A stretch of 15,000 nucleotides of DNA from Treponema sp. UBA4267 (GCA_002395155.1 DGWD01000015.1:1-15000); one strand, 5' to 3'. Positions 6,485 through 13,603 are shown, counted from the first letter of the stretch. Notes: generated from the letters alone by a model not told the origin. A program made the numbers and translations.

Positions 6485-7207
6485 TTGATAAAACCGCTCT
6501 TTCAGAAAAAGCAGCCGAACAATTCTGCGCTCTGGTGTTATTTGGATGGAAAGATGACGGGCAAGACTTTTGTTGATGACATAGCCGCTCCCACAAAAGC
6601 AATTTGCAGGCTGGACATGAGCTGGACTTATATCAGTGATGATGCGGATTTACCCTGGATTGAAGAGGTCTTGGTCGAAGTTATAAAAAAAGACTGGCTT
6701 CAGGTAATTTGGGTTCCGGAACGGCGGGGTACATATCCTCTAAAAGAGTTTTCGAAAATTATTCCGCACTTTGAGTTTATTGAAAGGAAAGAAGTTTTAG
6801 AAAAACCATGTGATGTGGAAATCACACCTTTTACAAGTGAATTGTTTGACAAGTTGCCGGAAAATTATAAAAACTGGCATTTGCAAAATTATGGAACAAA
6901 AGAAGCATTTCTTAAAAAAGCCTTTGGATTTTATGCTGTAGAAAATGGCGAGGTCTGTTGCGAAAGTGAGGCTGCCTTTACTGCCCACGGATTTACGGAA
7001 ATTGGGATTTACACTTTTGAACCATATCGTAAACGTGGCTTTGCTTTTGCGACTTGTCTTAAAACTCTGGAAGAACTTGAAAAGATGGGCTTGAAGGCAA
7101 GCTGGGCATGTGATGAAGAGAACGCAGAATCTGTCAGGCTTGCCAAACGACTGGGGTTTGTGAATCCTGTGGAGTATGAGTTTTTGTATTTTCCGACGAG
7201 GAATTAA
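6485..7207 (+). CDS. GNAT acetyltransferase, probably frameshifted near its start
   Basis: The readable part has 240 residues. Residues 1-110 are a variable N-terminal region. The C-terminal GNAT fold carries EIGIYTFEPYRKRGFAFATC, with the CoA-binding turn degenerate (RKRGFA), and ends in the usual N..S..LAKRLGF strand. This resembles the GNAT_acetyltran type of about 250 residues. This frame can begin only at TTG 6485, which has no ribosome site. A good start (ATG 6453, AGGAG 5 bases upstream) encodes MFTQLPEEKRD and stops at 6486. One missing A in the five-A run at 6475-6479 would join the two into a normal protein starting MFTQLPEEKTRLIKPLF. It may be an inactive allele or an assembly error. 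A TATAAT at 6420-6425 could be its promoter. Confidence 0.75.
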   Translation: MIKPLFQKKQPNNSALWCYLDGKMTGKTFVDDIAAPTKAICRLDMSWTYISDDADLPWIEEVLVEVIKKDWLQVIWVPERRGTYPLKEFSKIIPHFEFIERKEVLEKPCDVEITPFTSELFDKLPENYKNWHLQNYGTKEAFLKKAFGFYAVENGEVCCESEAAFTAHGFTEIGIYTFEPYRKRGFAFATCLKTLEELEKMGLKASWACDEENAESVRLAKRLGFVNPVEYEFLYFPTRN

Positions 7208-7345
7208 TTGAATGTGGATGCGCAAGGGTATGGAAGGGCGGCGAAGCCGGCCACCGCAATGAAACGAACTAACGATAGTTAGTGAGTGAAATGAGGAGGC
7301 TGAGCGTTAGCGAACCCTGGAACACCCGACAGGCACAAAGTGCCG
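7208..7345. repeat. Palindrome-rich spacer between GNAT genes
   Basis: This spacer is richer in G+C than the genes and holds small perfect stem-loops: CGGC-GAA-GCCG (7239-7249), ACTAAC-GATA-GTTAGT (7268-7283) and GGCAC-AAA-GTGCC (7332-7344). GAGCGTTAGCGAAC near 7303 resembles GAGCGAAGCGAACG at about 10536, which suggests related dispersed repeats. It holds no credible gene. Confidence 0.5.
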
Positions 7346-7378
7346 GATGCGCCCAAAATAAAAAAAAGGACTATTAAA

Positions 7379-8125
7379 ATGAACCTTAAAGATTGTTACA
7401 TCGAAGAAGATCTCTTTCCAAAAATTTTTACAAACTTTGAAGAGAGGGATTACGGGATTCTGTTTTATAACTCGGAAAACAAAGATTCTTTTGACTCTAA
7501 TCATGCGGTGATTTACAGGGAGAGGATTCAAAATCTGCAGGCGGTGCTTTCTGATATTGCTGACTTTTACAAAGCAAAGGGAAGCCGGACGATAATTTAT
7601 CAGTCGATGCTGGATGACAACTGGTTTGATGAAATAAAGGATGAGCTTGAGGCAGGCGGTTACAGAAGCTGGACTGAAAATCAGGAGTTTATGTTCCTTA
7701 AAGAAAAGAATGAGATTGTTCCAAACCCTCAAATAGAAATCCGCAAGGTTGAAAAGTGGACTGAAGAAATTGAAAATGTTTTAGTCGAAGCGGAAGAGCC
7801 CTGGGAAATCATGGTTGCAAAAAAGACTCTGAAATATCCAGGGGCCTGGATGTTTGCGGCGCTTTTGAATGGGAAGCCTGTTGGGCTTTTGTATGGTCAT
7901 ATTTCTGAAAGGGCTTGCCGGGTTGATTATCTGATTGTCTCCAAGAAGTACAGAAAGCAGGGAGCCGGGCGTGCACTTTTTTACAGGTATGTGGAATGGT
8001 GCAAGGAGCGGGGAATAGAAAACTGTTACATCTGGCCGGACGGAGAAACTCCAAAAAGGATTTATGAAGAAGGCGGATACAGGCTCGTAGAAATCTGCAG
8101 GGCCGGGCGTGCGGTGATGGAGTGA
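7379..8125 (+). CDS. GNAT acetyltransferase with an extra N-terminal region
   Basis: The predicted protein has 248 residues. About 1-115 is a region of unknown type, possibly a decayed first GNAT half. Residues from about 120 carry a clear GNAT domain: WMFAALLNGKPVGLLYG, then RVDYLIVSKKYRKQGAGRALF with the CoA-binding motif Q-G-A-G, and a final IYEEGGYR strand in place of the usual GF. The enzyme should transfer acetyl from acetyl-CoA to an amine; the substrate cannot be read from sequence. The ATG at 7379 follows AGGA by 8 bases. An upstream in-frame ATG (7340) would place the N-terminus inside a repeat palindrome and is less likely. It lies between two repeat spacers on the same strand as the neighbouring GNAT genes. 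Confidence 0.8.
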   Translation: MNLKDCYIEEDLFPKIFTNFEERDYGILFYNSENKDSFDSNHAVIYRERIQNLQAVLSDIADFYKAKGSRTIIYQSMLDDNWFDEIKDELEAGGYRSWTENQEFMFLKEKNEIVPNPQIEIRKVEKWTEEIENVLVEAEEPWEIMVAKKTLKYPGAWMFAALLNGKPVGLLYGHISERACRVDYLIVSKKYRKQGAGRALFYRYVEWCKERGIENCYIWPDGETPKRIYEEGGYRLVEICRAGRAVME

Positions 8126-8316
8126 TGGGGAGGCATAGCTATGACGTACGTTTTGAAGTTGGGATGCAGCGAAACAACGGAATGACGGAGTGATTGCAAG
8201 CGTTGTGAAAACGAGATGCAGCGGAGTACCGAGGCGGAGGAATATCGGAAAGCGTTATGAAGCCGTGATAGAACGGAGTATCGAGTTGACGAAGAAACGA
8301 GGCGGCGGAGTGATTT
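8126..8316. repeat. Purine-rich low-complexity spacer
   Basis: This gene-free stretch is dominated by CGGAGT, GATGCAGCG and GAGGCGG-like words. GATGCAGCG occurs twice (near 8164 and 8213), and CGGAGTGATT occurs near 8187 and again just before the next gene, where it supplies that gene's ribosome site. It looks like a decayed short-repeat tract. Confidence 0.4.
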
Positions 8317-8772
8317 ATGAAAATTGAATTCAGGGAAGCGGTGGCTGCAGATGCCGGGGTGCTTATTGAGATTTACAATTCTGCTTTTTACAAGGATTTT
8401 ATCAGATATGGCGAATGTCCGGCTTATGGAAGAAGTCTTGAAGAGATGCAGCGGTCTATCCTTGAGTTTCCAAAGTTTGTGATTTTGTGTGATGGCGATC
8501 CGGTTGGCTGCATTTCATGTAAGGCTGTGGAAAGCAGGGTGTATGAAATTGGCTGCCTGTGTGTGAAGCCGGAGTTTCAGGGGAAAGGAATTGGCACGGC
8601 GGCTGTGGCTTTTGCAAAAGCTCATTATGAGGATTGGAAAAAGTTTACGCTGATAACTCCTGTGGATAAAGAAGAGAATGTCAGCTTTTATACGGAAAAG
8701 TGCGGCTTTAAGATTGCGGCGACCGAGATGGATGGAAACGTGAAGGTTGTGCGCTTTGTTTTGGAGAAGTAG
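8317..8772 (+). CDS. GNAT family N-acetyltransferase
   Basis: This single-domain protein of 151 residues has the usual family length. REAVAADAGVLIEIYNSAF forms the first strand and helix, YEIGCLCVKPEFQGKGIGTAAV carries the acetyl-CoA-binding motif (Q88-G93, QGKGIG), and NVSFYTEKCGFK is the C-terminal motif. It is a cytoplasmic acetyltransferase of unknown substrate. GGAG lies 6 bases before the ATG, inside the end of the purine-rich repeat spacer. Directly downstream begins the 39-bp inverted-repeat array, whose first hairpin could also end this transcript. Confidence 0.85.
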   Translation: MKIEFREAVAADAGVLIEIYNSAFYKDFIRYGECPAYGRSLEEMQRSILEFPKFVILCDGDPVGCISCKAVESRVYEIGCLCVKPEFQGKGIGTAAVAFAKAHYEDWKKFTLITPVDKEENVSFYTEKCGFKIAATEMDGNVKVVRFVLEK

Positions 8773-8782
8773 AAATTAGAAA

Positions 8783-9146
8783 TGTCATATAAATTATCGG
8801 TTTTCCTTATAATATATGACATTTTTGCTGCATACGGATCGGGATTTTTCCAGAAATGTCATATAATTTAAGGATTTCATCAAAAATATATGACAATATA
8901 ATCAAAAAAATAGATTTCTGCAGGTGAAAATCCCGATTTTTTTCTATTTATTAAGTCGAAATGTCATATAAATTGGTTAAAATACAGAAATTATATGACA
9001 ATTTACTGGAAACAAATTTCATTTTCATCCTGTATGTCATATAAATTGCTAAGTTTTAGTAATTTATATGATTTTTGTCATTGATAATTACTGATTTTCT
9101 ATTAAAAAATCATATAATTCAATCTATTTACTGAATTTATATGACT
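8783..9146. repeat. Array of five 39-bp inverted-repeat units (TGTCATATA...TATATGACA)
   Basis: Five units, each exactly 39 bp, lie at 8783-8821, 8857-8895, 8962-9000, 9035-9073 and 9108-9146. Each begins TGTCATATAA (unit 5: AATCATATAA) and ends TATATGACA (unit 4 ends TATATGATT, unit 5 TATATGACT). The 20 or so bases between arms differ, yet often extend the pairing with unit-specific sequence: ATTAT/ATAAT in unit 1, GCTAA/TTAGT in unit 4, TTCA/TGAA in unit 5. Gaps between units are 35, 66, 34 and 34 bp, so starts are 74, 105, 73 and 73 bp apart, close to 7, 10, 7 and 7 helical turns. Function is unknown: cooperative protein-binding sites, a run of small hairpin RNAs, or a tandemly amplified mobile hairpin are all possible. 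Confidence 0.85.
8838..8937. repeat. Longer inverted repeat around array unit 2
   Basis: ATCGGGATTTT (8838-8848) is matched by its exact reverse complement AAAATCCCGAT (8927-8937). Inside it AGAAAT (8852-8857) pairs with ATTTCT (8914-8919). The pair encloses unit 2 of the 39-bp array, and its right arm lies in the one enlarged gap between units. Confidence 0.6.
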
Positions 9147-9327
9147 TTTATTAGAAATCCCCCTCCTCACATCAGAGCTTAAAGCGGCTACGAAGCACCT
9201 TTTGAAACTCAGTTCTTCCAATGTATCGCTGATGCGAGGACACCTGTGAACTGAAATTGGCAGCAGATGAAATCCCAAACAAAAACTTGTAGAAACACAA
9301 CAAACCTTATAATATGAAAATACGAAT
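9147..9327. other. Spacer between the repeat array and the GNAT::nitroreductase gene
   Basis: I see no credible gene. A TATAAT at 9308-9313 with TTGTAG (9287-9292) 15 bases upstream is a suboptimal promoter for the next gene, predicting a leader under 10 bases and no ribosome site. The stretch 9158-9240 (TCACATCAGAGCTTAAAGCG onward) has a different base composition from the array and may be a fragment of a dispersed repeat. Confidence 0.4.
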
Positions 9328-10308
9328 ATGATAAAATTTGTTGAAGATGCCAGCGAGCGCAGAAGGATTTCAAGACAGATTCTGGAAGCACTGCCCGAGT
9401 GGTTTGAGGTAAAAGAAAGCAGAGAGCAGTATATCCGTGAATCAGCGGAGCAGTCTTTCTGGGTATCGATTAACGGAGATGAAAAACAGGGCTTTCTTTG
9501 CCTGAAAGAGACCGGCAAGTCTACAATGGAACTTGCCGTAATGGGAGTCCGAAATGAATGCCACAGAAAGGGAATCGGAAGAAGACTTTTTGCGGCCGCC
9601 AAAGACTATGCTGCTAGAAAAGGATATGAATTCATTCAGGTCAAGACCGTCCGCTCTGGAGTCTATCCAGATTACGATATTACAAATGCTTTTTATCAAA
9701 GTCTTGGTTTTAAGGAACTGGAAGTTTTCCCAAAATATTGGGACGAGGCAAATCCCTGCCAGATTTATGTAATGTCGCTCAAGAATGCAATCAACACGAT
9801 CTCAACACGTCACAGTTATCGCGGTGAGTTCTTACAGGAAAGCGTTCCGGAAAAAGATCTTTTGACAATCGTAAAAGCGGGAATCGACGCGCCTTCCGGC
9901 TGCAACAAGCAGACAACAGATTTAATCATTGTAAACGATCTGGATATGCTGAATAAAATCAAAGCACAACTTGACCTGCCGGTTGCACAGACAGCACCCG
10001 CCATGATTGTTGTCCTTACCCGAAGGATAAACGCATACAGGGACAAATGTTTTGCCGTCCAGGATTATTCCGCCGCCATCGAAAACATGCTTCTTGCCAT
10101 CGTTGAGCTGGGATATCAGAGCTGCTGGTACGAAGGCCACATTACAGATGATGACAGGATTTGCGACAAAATTGCTGCTGTTCTGAATGTTCCGGAAGAA
10201 TATGATGTAGTCTGCATCCTCCCCGTTGGAAAAGCAAAAGACGACTTCCACGCCCCCAGCAAAAAGCCTTTGTCGGAACGAGTCCGCTTCAACCGCTGGT
10301 CACAATAG
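9328..10308 (+). CDS. GNAT acetyltransferase fused to a nitroreductase-like domain
   Basis: The protein has 326 residues. About 1-150 is a GNAT domain: MELAVMGVRNECHRKGIGRRLF with the CoA-binding turn HRKGIG (79-84), then AFYQSLGFKELEVFPKYW. About 152-326 is a nitroreductase-like flavoprotein: the FMN-contact motif RHSYR (161-165), APSGCNKQ (188-195), a central ENMLLAIVELGYQSCW segment and a C-terminal FNRW. Nitroreductases use FMN and NAD(P)H to reduce nitro groups, quinones or related compounds. The domain here is about 170 residues, near the family's normal size, so both halves look complete. The fusion suggests reduction and N-acetylation of the same compound, a two-step detoxification, but this is inference. 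ATG 9328 lacks a ribosome site. Confidence 0.85.
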   Translation: MIKFVEDASERRRISRQILEALPEWFEVKESREQYIRESAEQSFWVSINGDEKQGFLCLKETGKSTMELAVMGVRNECHRKGIGRRLFAAAKDYAARKGYEFIQVKTVRSGVYPDYDITNAFYQSLGFKELEVFPKYWDEANPCQIYVMSLKNAINTISTRHSYRGEFLQESVPEKDLLTIVKAGIDAPSGCNKQTTDLIIVNDLDMLNKIKAQLDLPVAQTAPAMIVVLTRRINAYRDKCFAVQDYSAAIENMLLAIVELGYQSCWYEGHITDDDRICDKIAAVLNVPEEYDVVCILPVGKAKDDFHAPSKKPLSERVRFNRWSQ

Positions 10309-10613
10309 AAGGCGTCGATGAAATTTTAAAGATAGCCGGGTCAAGCCCGACAAGAGCAAGGCTCCTGTTTCGAATATACTCCGCCAGCGTAATTTGGAAG
10401 GAGGGGGAAGTCTCCCCCTGCGCTCCCAAGCAAGTCGCTACGCTTTGTTGCTTGTCCGCTACCCCTTCTAGCGGGGGACACCCCCGCAACGCCCCCGTTG
10501 TTTTCCCCGTGAGTTTTCGCCGAAACCTCAATAGTGAGCGAAGCGAACGTATAACGCCCCGCGAATAAGTAAACCTAAAAATTGCTTTCGCAATTTTCTT
10601 AACGGTTTGCTAT
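10309..10613. repeat. G+C-rich palindrome island between convergent genes
   Basis: Several perfect stem-loops follow one another: CGGG-TCAAG-CCCG (10337-10349), GAGC-AAG-GCTC (10354-10364), AGGGGGA-AGTC-TCCCCCT (10402-10419), CAAGCAA/TTGCTTG (10427-10454), GCGGGGG-ACA-CCCCCGC (10471-10487) and AAAATTGC-TTTC-GCAATTTT (10578-10597). A further one, GCCCGC-CA-GCGGGC (10622-10635), lies in the end of the next gene. The G+C content is clearly above the surroundings. Open frames across it are palindrome read-through, not genes. Confidence 0.6.
10577..10600 (-). terminator. Possible terminator of the six-gene minus-strand operon
   Basis: An 8-bp perfect stem (AAAATTGC/GCAATTTT, TTTC loop on the plus strand) ends in a run of T on the minus strand. 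It lies 17-37 bases past the stop codon at 10614. The stem is rather AT-rich for a strong terminator, and it could serve the plus-strand nitroreductase gene as well. Confidence 0.4.
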
Positions 10614-11033
10614 TCAACACCGCCCGCCAGCGGGCTTACACATTTTATAAGTTTCCATCTGTCCACATAACAAATTATAAAAACCGAAACGTGAATAAAA
10701 ATATTTTAAGTCTTCATCATAAAGAACAGAAATCATATAAATACATTCCTTTTTCAAATACTCAATCATCTTATTCATAAGTTCACTACCAAGGCCTTTA
10801 CCCTGAAAATCCGGATGAACCATTAAATCCTGAATATAGGCATCAGTAACTCCATTTGAAACGCTGTCAACAAATCCAATAAGCTTCTGCTTCTCTTCTT
10901 CATAAACAGCAATGTGATAATAAGACTTCAGCCTTGGATCTGCCATTTCCTTTTCCATTCTATTCCAGCCAACTGACTGCCGTAAATCGCAAATTTCTTT
11001 TACATCAATTTTTTCATTGTATTTGTAAATCAT
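10614..11033 (-). CDS. GNAT family N-acetyltransferase, last gene of the operon
   Basis: This 139-residue single-domain GNAT has YIQDLMVHPDFQGKGLGSELM with the acetyl-CoA motif QGKGLG (77-82) and YFYSRFGF as the C-terminal strand. The substrate is unknown. The start ATG shares four bases (ATGA) with the stop of the phospholipase-like gene, so translation is probably coupled; GGAG lies 7 bases upstream. The last residues (KPAGGRC) are encoded by a perfect palindrome, GCCCGC-CA-GCGGGC, belonging to the repeat island beyond the gene. The native C-terminus was therefore probably replaced or extended by repeat insertion. Confidence 0.85.
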   Translation of the reverse strand: MIYKYNEKIDVKEICDLRQSVGWNRMEKEMADPRLKSYYHIAVYEEEKQKLIGFVDSVSNGVTDAYIQDLMVHPDFQGKGLGSELMNKMIEYLKKECIYMISVLYDEDLKYFYSRFGFYNLLCGQMETYKMCKPAGGRC

Positions 11034-11701
11034 TTATACTCCTTCTTTAGCACAGGCAAAAGCTTTTCCACAGTCTTTTTCACAAAATCATCAGCCTGCT
11101 CTGGCCTAAGATATTTATACTCTCTGTGAAGGTCACCGTGATTGCTGCTGCGATAATATCCCGTAATGTACTGACGGCGGTTTTCAAACGCATCCTTACT
11201 GAAAATATCCATAAAGACATTTTCGTAATTCACTGATTCTTCGTAAATTGAAAAGGCGTGAAAATCCGGATGCTGCTCAAGATATAAAAAATCCAAATCA
11301 TACCAGTCGCCTTTTGCAGTCCAGACTAACTTATATTTATCTTCAGCAGCTTCTTTTGGATAGGCTTTCAAAAGCGGCTCGTAAACATTGTTGGCCCATT
11401 CAATGTCAGTGAGTAGATGTGTGTAGTAACCCAGGAAAAAAGAGAATTCTTTTTTGTCATAAGATTTTATCAACTGGTCATTAAAATATTGCGAAGTAAA
11501 CTTTTTTATATTGATTGTTTTATTTTGCGACTTTTCGCTGAAGTGAGAGACATCTTTTGGCGGCTGAAAAACTGTCCAGTCTTCATTTGGGACACCGCTG
11601 TTTGGAGCTATGTTCCCCATAACAAAAGCCTGCTCGTCAAGATTTTCTATTTTTTTAAGCAGCTCATCTGCAACTCTTAAATGTACCATCCAGGATGCCA
11701 T
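11030..11701 (-). CDS. Zinc-dependent phospholipase C-like protein
   Basis: The protein has 223 residues. MASWMVHLRVADELL, GNIAPNSG (29-36), VSHFS (H53) and FFLGYYTHLLTDIEW (H95, D99) match the pattern of metal ligands in the zinc-dependent phospholipase C family: His near the N-terminus, Asn/Asp-x-G, and HxxxD. No signal peptide is present, so unlike clostridial alpha-toxin it is cytoplasmic, and its substrate is unlikely to be host lipid. Members of this intracellular group have no agreed function. The ATG at 11701 is 10 bases after GGAG and lies 38 bases inside the end of the preceding gene. An ATG at 11689 is possible but has no ribosome site. Confidence 0.75.
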   Translation of the reverse strand: MASWMVHLRVADELLKKIENLDEQAFVMGNIAPNSGVPNEDWTVFQPPKDVSHFSEKSQNKTINIKKFTSQYFNDQLIKSYDKKEFSFFLGYYTHLLTDIEWANNVYEPLLKAYPKEAAEDKYKLVWTAKGDWYDLDFLYLEQHPDFHAFSIYEESVNYENVFMDIFSKDAFENRRQYITGYYRSSNHGDLHREYKYLRPEQADDFVKKTVEKLLPVLKKEYK

Positions 11702-12182
11702 CGTTTTTTAACTCCTTTATTTTTGAAATTAAATTTTCATCAATATTTTTAAGTGTTGGGATGTGAATGAAAATGGCTTTGCCCTCGAACTTTTGCAGGG
11801 CGTACCAGTAGGCTTCGTTGCATAAATAATGTGTGGGAGTTTCCGAGATTACATTCCCAATTCCACCTTCGCCCAGTCTTCTCGATAACAATTCCAAGTT
11901 CAGATTTGTCTCTAGTTTTATTCCATTCCTTTCTGCAAAGCGTTCTATCCGCACACAAGACTTCAAACTCTTATCACAACCAAACATTATTACAAAATCG
12001 TAGTTGCCCTCAATTGCCTCTATGTCTCTTTTTACGCCTTCAAAGGAATTTGTGAGCAAACAGAAATTTTTCAGTGTTCCATCTTCCCGCAGAGGAGACT
12101 CTTTCAAAAGTTCACTAACCAGCACACACGAAGAGTTTTTCTTTCCTTTGAATCCGACGAAAAGGCATTTCTTATTTTCCAT
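11664..12182 (-). CDS. Pyroglutamyl-peptidase I-like protein (short form)
   Basis: The protein has 172 residues, against about 200-215 for typical pyrrolidone-carboxylate peptidases. The catalytic triad expected for the family can be traced: Glu80 in VRIERFAERN, Cys121 in THYLCNEAYWYAL and His140 in IFIHIP. The family removes N-terminal pyroglutamate from peptides and is cytoplasmic. The N-terminal half is shorter and diverged (CLFVGFKGKKNSS in place of the usual GFxPFGG motif), so substrate specificity may differ. The start overlaps the deaminase stop by 11 bases, with GGGGA just upstream. The end overlaps the next gene by 38 bases, the longest overlap in the operon. Confidence 0.7.
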   Translation of the reverse strand: MENKKCLFVGFKGKKNSSCVLVSELLKESPLREDGTLKNFCLLTNSFEGVKRDIEAIEGNYDFVIMFGCDKSLKSCVRIERFAERNGIKLETNLNLELLSRRLGEGGIGNVISETPTHYLCNEAYWYALQKFEGKAIFIHIPTLKNIDENLISKIKELKNDGILDGTFKSCR

Positions 12183-13122
12183 AAAGTCCCCAACAGCGAA
12201 TCTGGTCCAGCTGCTCTGCCGTCAAAGTTCCGGCCTCATACAATCTAAGATATTCCTGATCCACAGAAGAATCAAAAATCAGAAGGTCATCCGTGTTGAT
12301 TGTAACAGGCACTCCATTTTCTACAAGGATTTTTATTGGATGCTCGGCGTAACTATTAGCGTAGCCTAACATAATATTACTTGTAGGACATACATTCAAA
12401 GTAATTTTTCTATCTGCCAGCAGCTTCATAACACTTGGCGAAGTGGCCGCATTTATTCCATGATGAACTTCATCAAGCCCAAGCGTTTCAATTGCAGCTT
12501 CTACATCTTCAGCACTTCCGCTTTCGCCCACATGCATGCGTTTTTTTATGTGATATTTTTCGGCAACCTGGTAAAGGGGAATATAATCAGAAAAAGGCTT
12601 GTAACCTTCACCGCAGCAAACGTCAATGGATTTAAAATATCCGCTTGCAAAATACTTTTCTGCGTTTTCTACATCTGCCTCAACATCAGCATAAGAAGCA
12701 AAGGCCAGCTCCGGCTCATAAACTGCATCGGGGCAATATTTTTCACGAAGCTTATCCCAGTAATTTGCAAAGCCTTCAACACCACCAAATTCCTCAATAT
12801 CAGTATCAGAAAAACTCGGTGCAAAACGCGCAAGATGATTACGCTGGGCCTCGGCAAAACAACCTTCCCGGCGGATATTCAAAGCATCATGCGCACGACA
12901 ATAATCTCTTATTGCGCCAACATACCAGTTCTGCATTCCCATAAGCCCGTCAAACTTTTCAGGCGGCGGAGGAAAATCGTGATTCAATTTTTCCGAAAGC
13001 CACAGCCTTCTGCAACCCCGTCCAAGATGATTATGCAAATCACTTTTTGGAATTGAAAGAAGGGCATTTGTATCATGATTTTTAAGTGCGTTTATAAAAT
13101 CTTCTGAAAACTTATCTGACAT
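12172..13122 (-). CDS. Adenosine deaminase family hydrolase
   Basis: The protein has 316 residues. All metal and catalytic signatures of the adenosine/AMP deaminase superfamily are present: HNH (H30, H32) in PKSDLHNHLG, MHVGE with H197 and catalytic E200, HHGI (H220, H221) and TINTDDLLIF with D278 and D279. The PTSN loop (246-249) is also kept. The expected reaction is hydrolytic deamination of adenosine or a related nucleoside or base, in the cytoplasm. The protein is a little shorter than typical Add and has a long insertion around residues 60-130, so the exact substrate is open. The start overlaps the Nudix stop by 11 bases, with AAGGA about 10 bases upstream. Confidence 0.8.
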   Translation of the reverse strand: MSDKFSEDFINALKNHDTNALLSIPKSDLHNHLGRGCRRLWLSEKLNHDFPPPPEKFDGLMGMQNWYVGAIRDYCRAHDALNIRREGCFAEAQRNHLARFAPSFSDTDIEEFGGVEGFANYWDKLREKYCPDAVYEPELAFASYADVEADVENAEKYFASGYFKSIDVCCGEGYKPFSDYIPLYQVAEKYHIKKRMHVGESGSAEDVEAAIETLGLDEVHHGINAATSPSVMKLLADRKITLNVCPTSNIMLGYANSYAEHPIKILVENGVPVTINTDDLLIFDSSVDQEYLRLYEAGTLTAEQLDQIRCWGLYGK

Positions 13123-13603
13123 AGGCTTTATATTCCTTTAAGGCAAAATATTCGCGTCTATACAAGCCAAAATCGGCAATGTTTGTTTTATGATAATCCT
13201 CGTATCGGCCAAAAATATTCAGAGCCTCTTCCATCGAAAGCCACTTAAAAGTACAGCCAGCCTCTTTTTCAGCTTGGGTAAGATTTATGCTGCCGGTGTC
13301 TTTTATTAGCTCACAGACAAAATAATGATTGATATGGTTCCAGTCTAAAAAGAGTTCTCCAATTTCCAAATACTCTTCTTTTGCCCTAACCTGCATTCCG
13401 GTTTCTTCCAGAAGTTCCCGCTCACAACACTGCTCATAAGTTTCGCCATCTTCAAGGCCACCACCAGGAATAATATACTTGTTATTATTTTCTTCATAAC
13501 CTAAAAGAACCTTGCCCTCATGCACAAGAATTCCACGACAGGCGTGTCGCAGGTGTTTTACATACCCAAGAAAATCATCATTTTTTAATTCAAGCTTTTT
13601 CAT
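13112..13603 (-). CDS. Nudix hydrolase
   Basis: The protein has 163 residues. The complete Nudix box GX5EX7REUXEEXGU is present at 48-70 (GGLEDGE...RELLEETGM), so the enzyme should hydrolyse a nucleoside diphosphate linked to another group, with Mg2+. The domain begins near residue 19 (LRHACRGILVHEGKVLLG). The C-terminal 40 residues carry no recognised feature. The ATG at 13603 follows AAGGA by 8 bases. It is the second gene of the operon, 35 bases after the methyltransferase. Pairing with a nucleoside deaminase suggests a nucleotide clean-up or salvage role, which is inference. Confidence 0.85.
   Translation of the reverse strand: MKKLELKNDDFLGYVKHLRHACRGILVHEGKVLLGYEENNNKYIIPGGGLEDGETYEQCCERELLEETGMQVRAKEEYLEIGELFLDWNHINHYFVCELIKDTGSINLTQAEKEAGCTFKWLSMEEALNIFGRYEDYHKTNIADFGLYRREYFALKEYKAYVR

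Noticed and set aside
7208..8316. Integron gene-cassette array with attC sites
   Set aside because: Single GNAT genes with structured spacers suggested it, but I found no proper RYYYAAC/GTTRRRY core pairs at repeating positions and no integrase.
8783..9146. CRISPR array (39-bp repeats with 34-35-bp spacers)
   Set aside because: The sizes fit, but only the 9-10 bp arms are conserved, the centres of the units differ, one gap is 66 bp, and no cas gene is in the window.
9102..9602. Minus-strand open frame of 166 codons
   Set aside because: It crosses the last array unit and lies antisense to the GNAT::nitroreductase gene; no family features or start signals.
10289..10531. Minus-strand open frame of 80 codons
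   Set aside because: It runs through the palindrome island and the end of the nitroreductase domain, has no ribosome site, and its translation is read-through of hairpins.
12460..13056. Plus-strand open frame of 198 codons
   Set aside because: It is antisense to the adenosine deaminase family gene, whose motifs are complete; the frame has no ribosome site and no recognisable domain.
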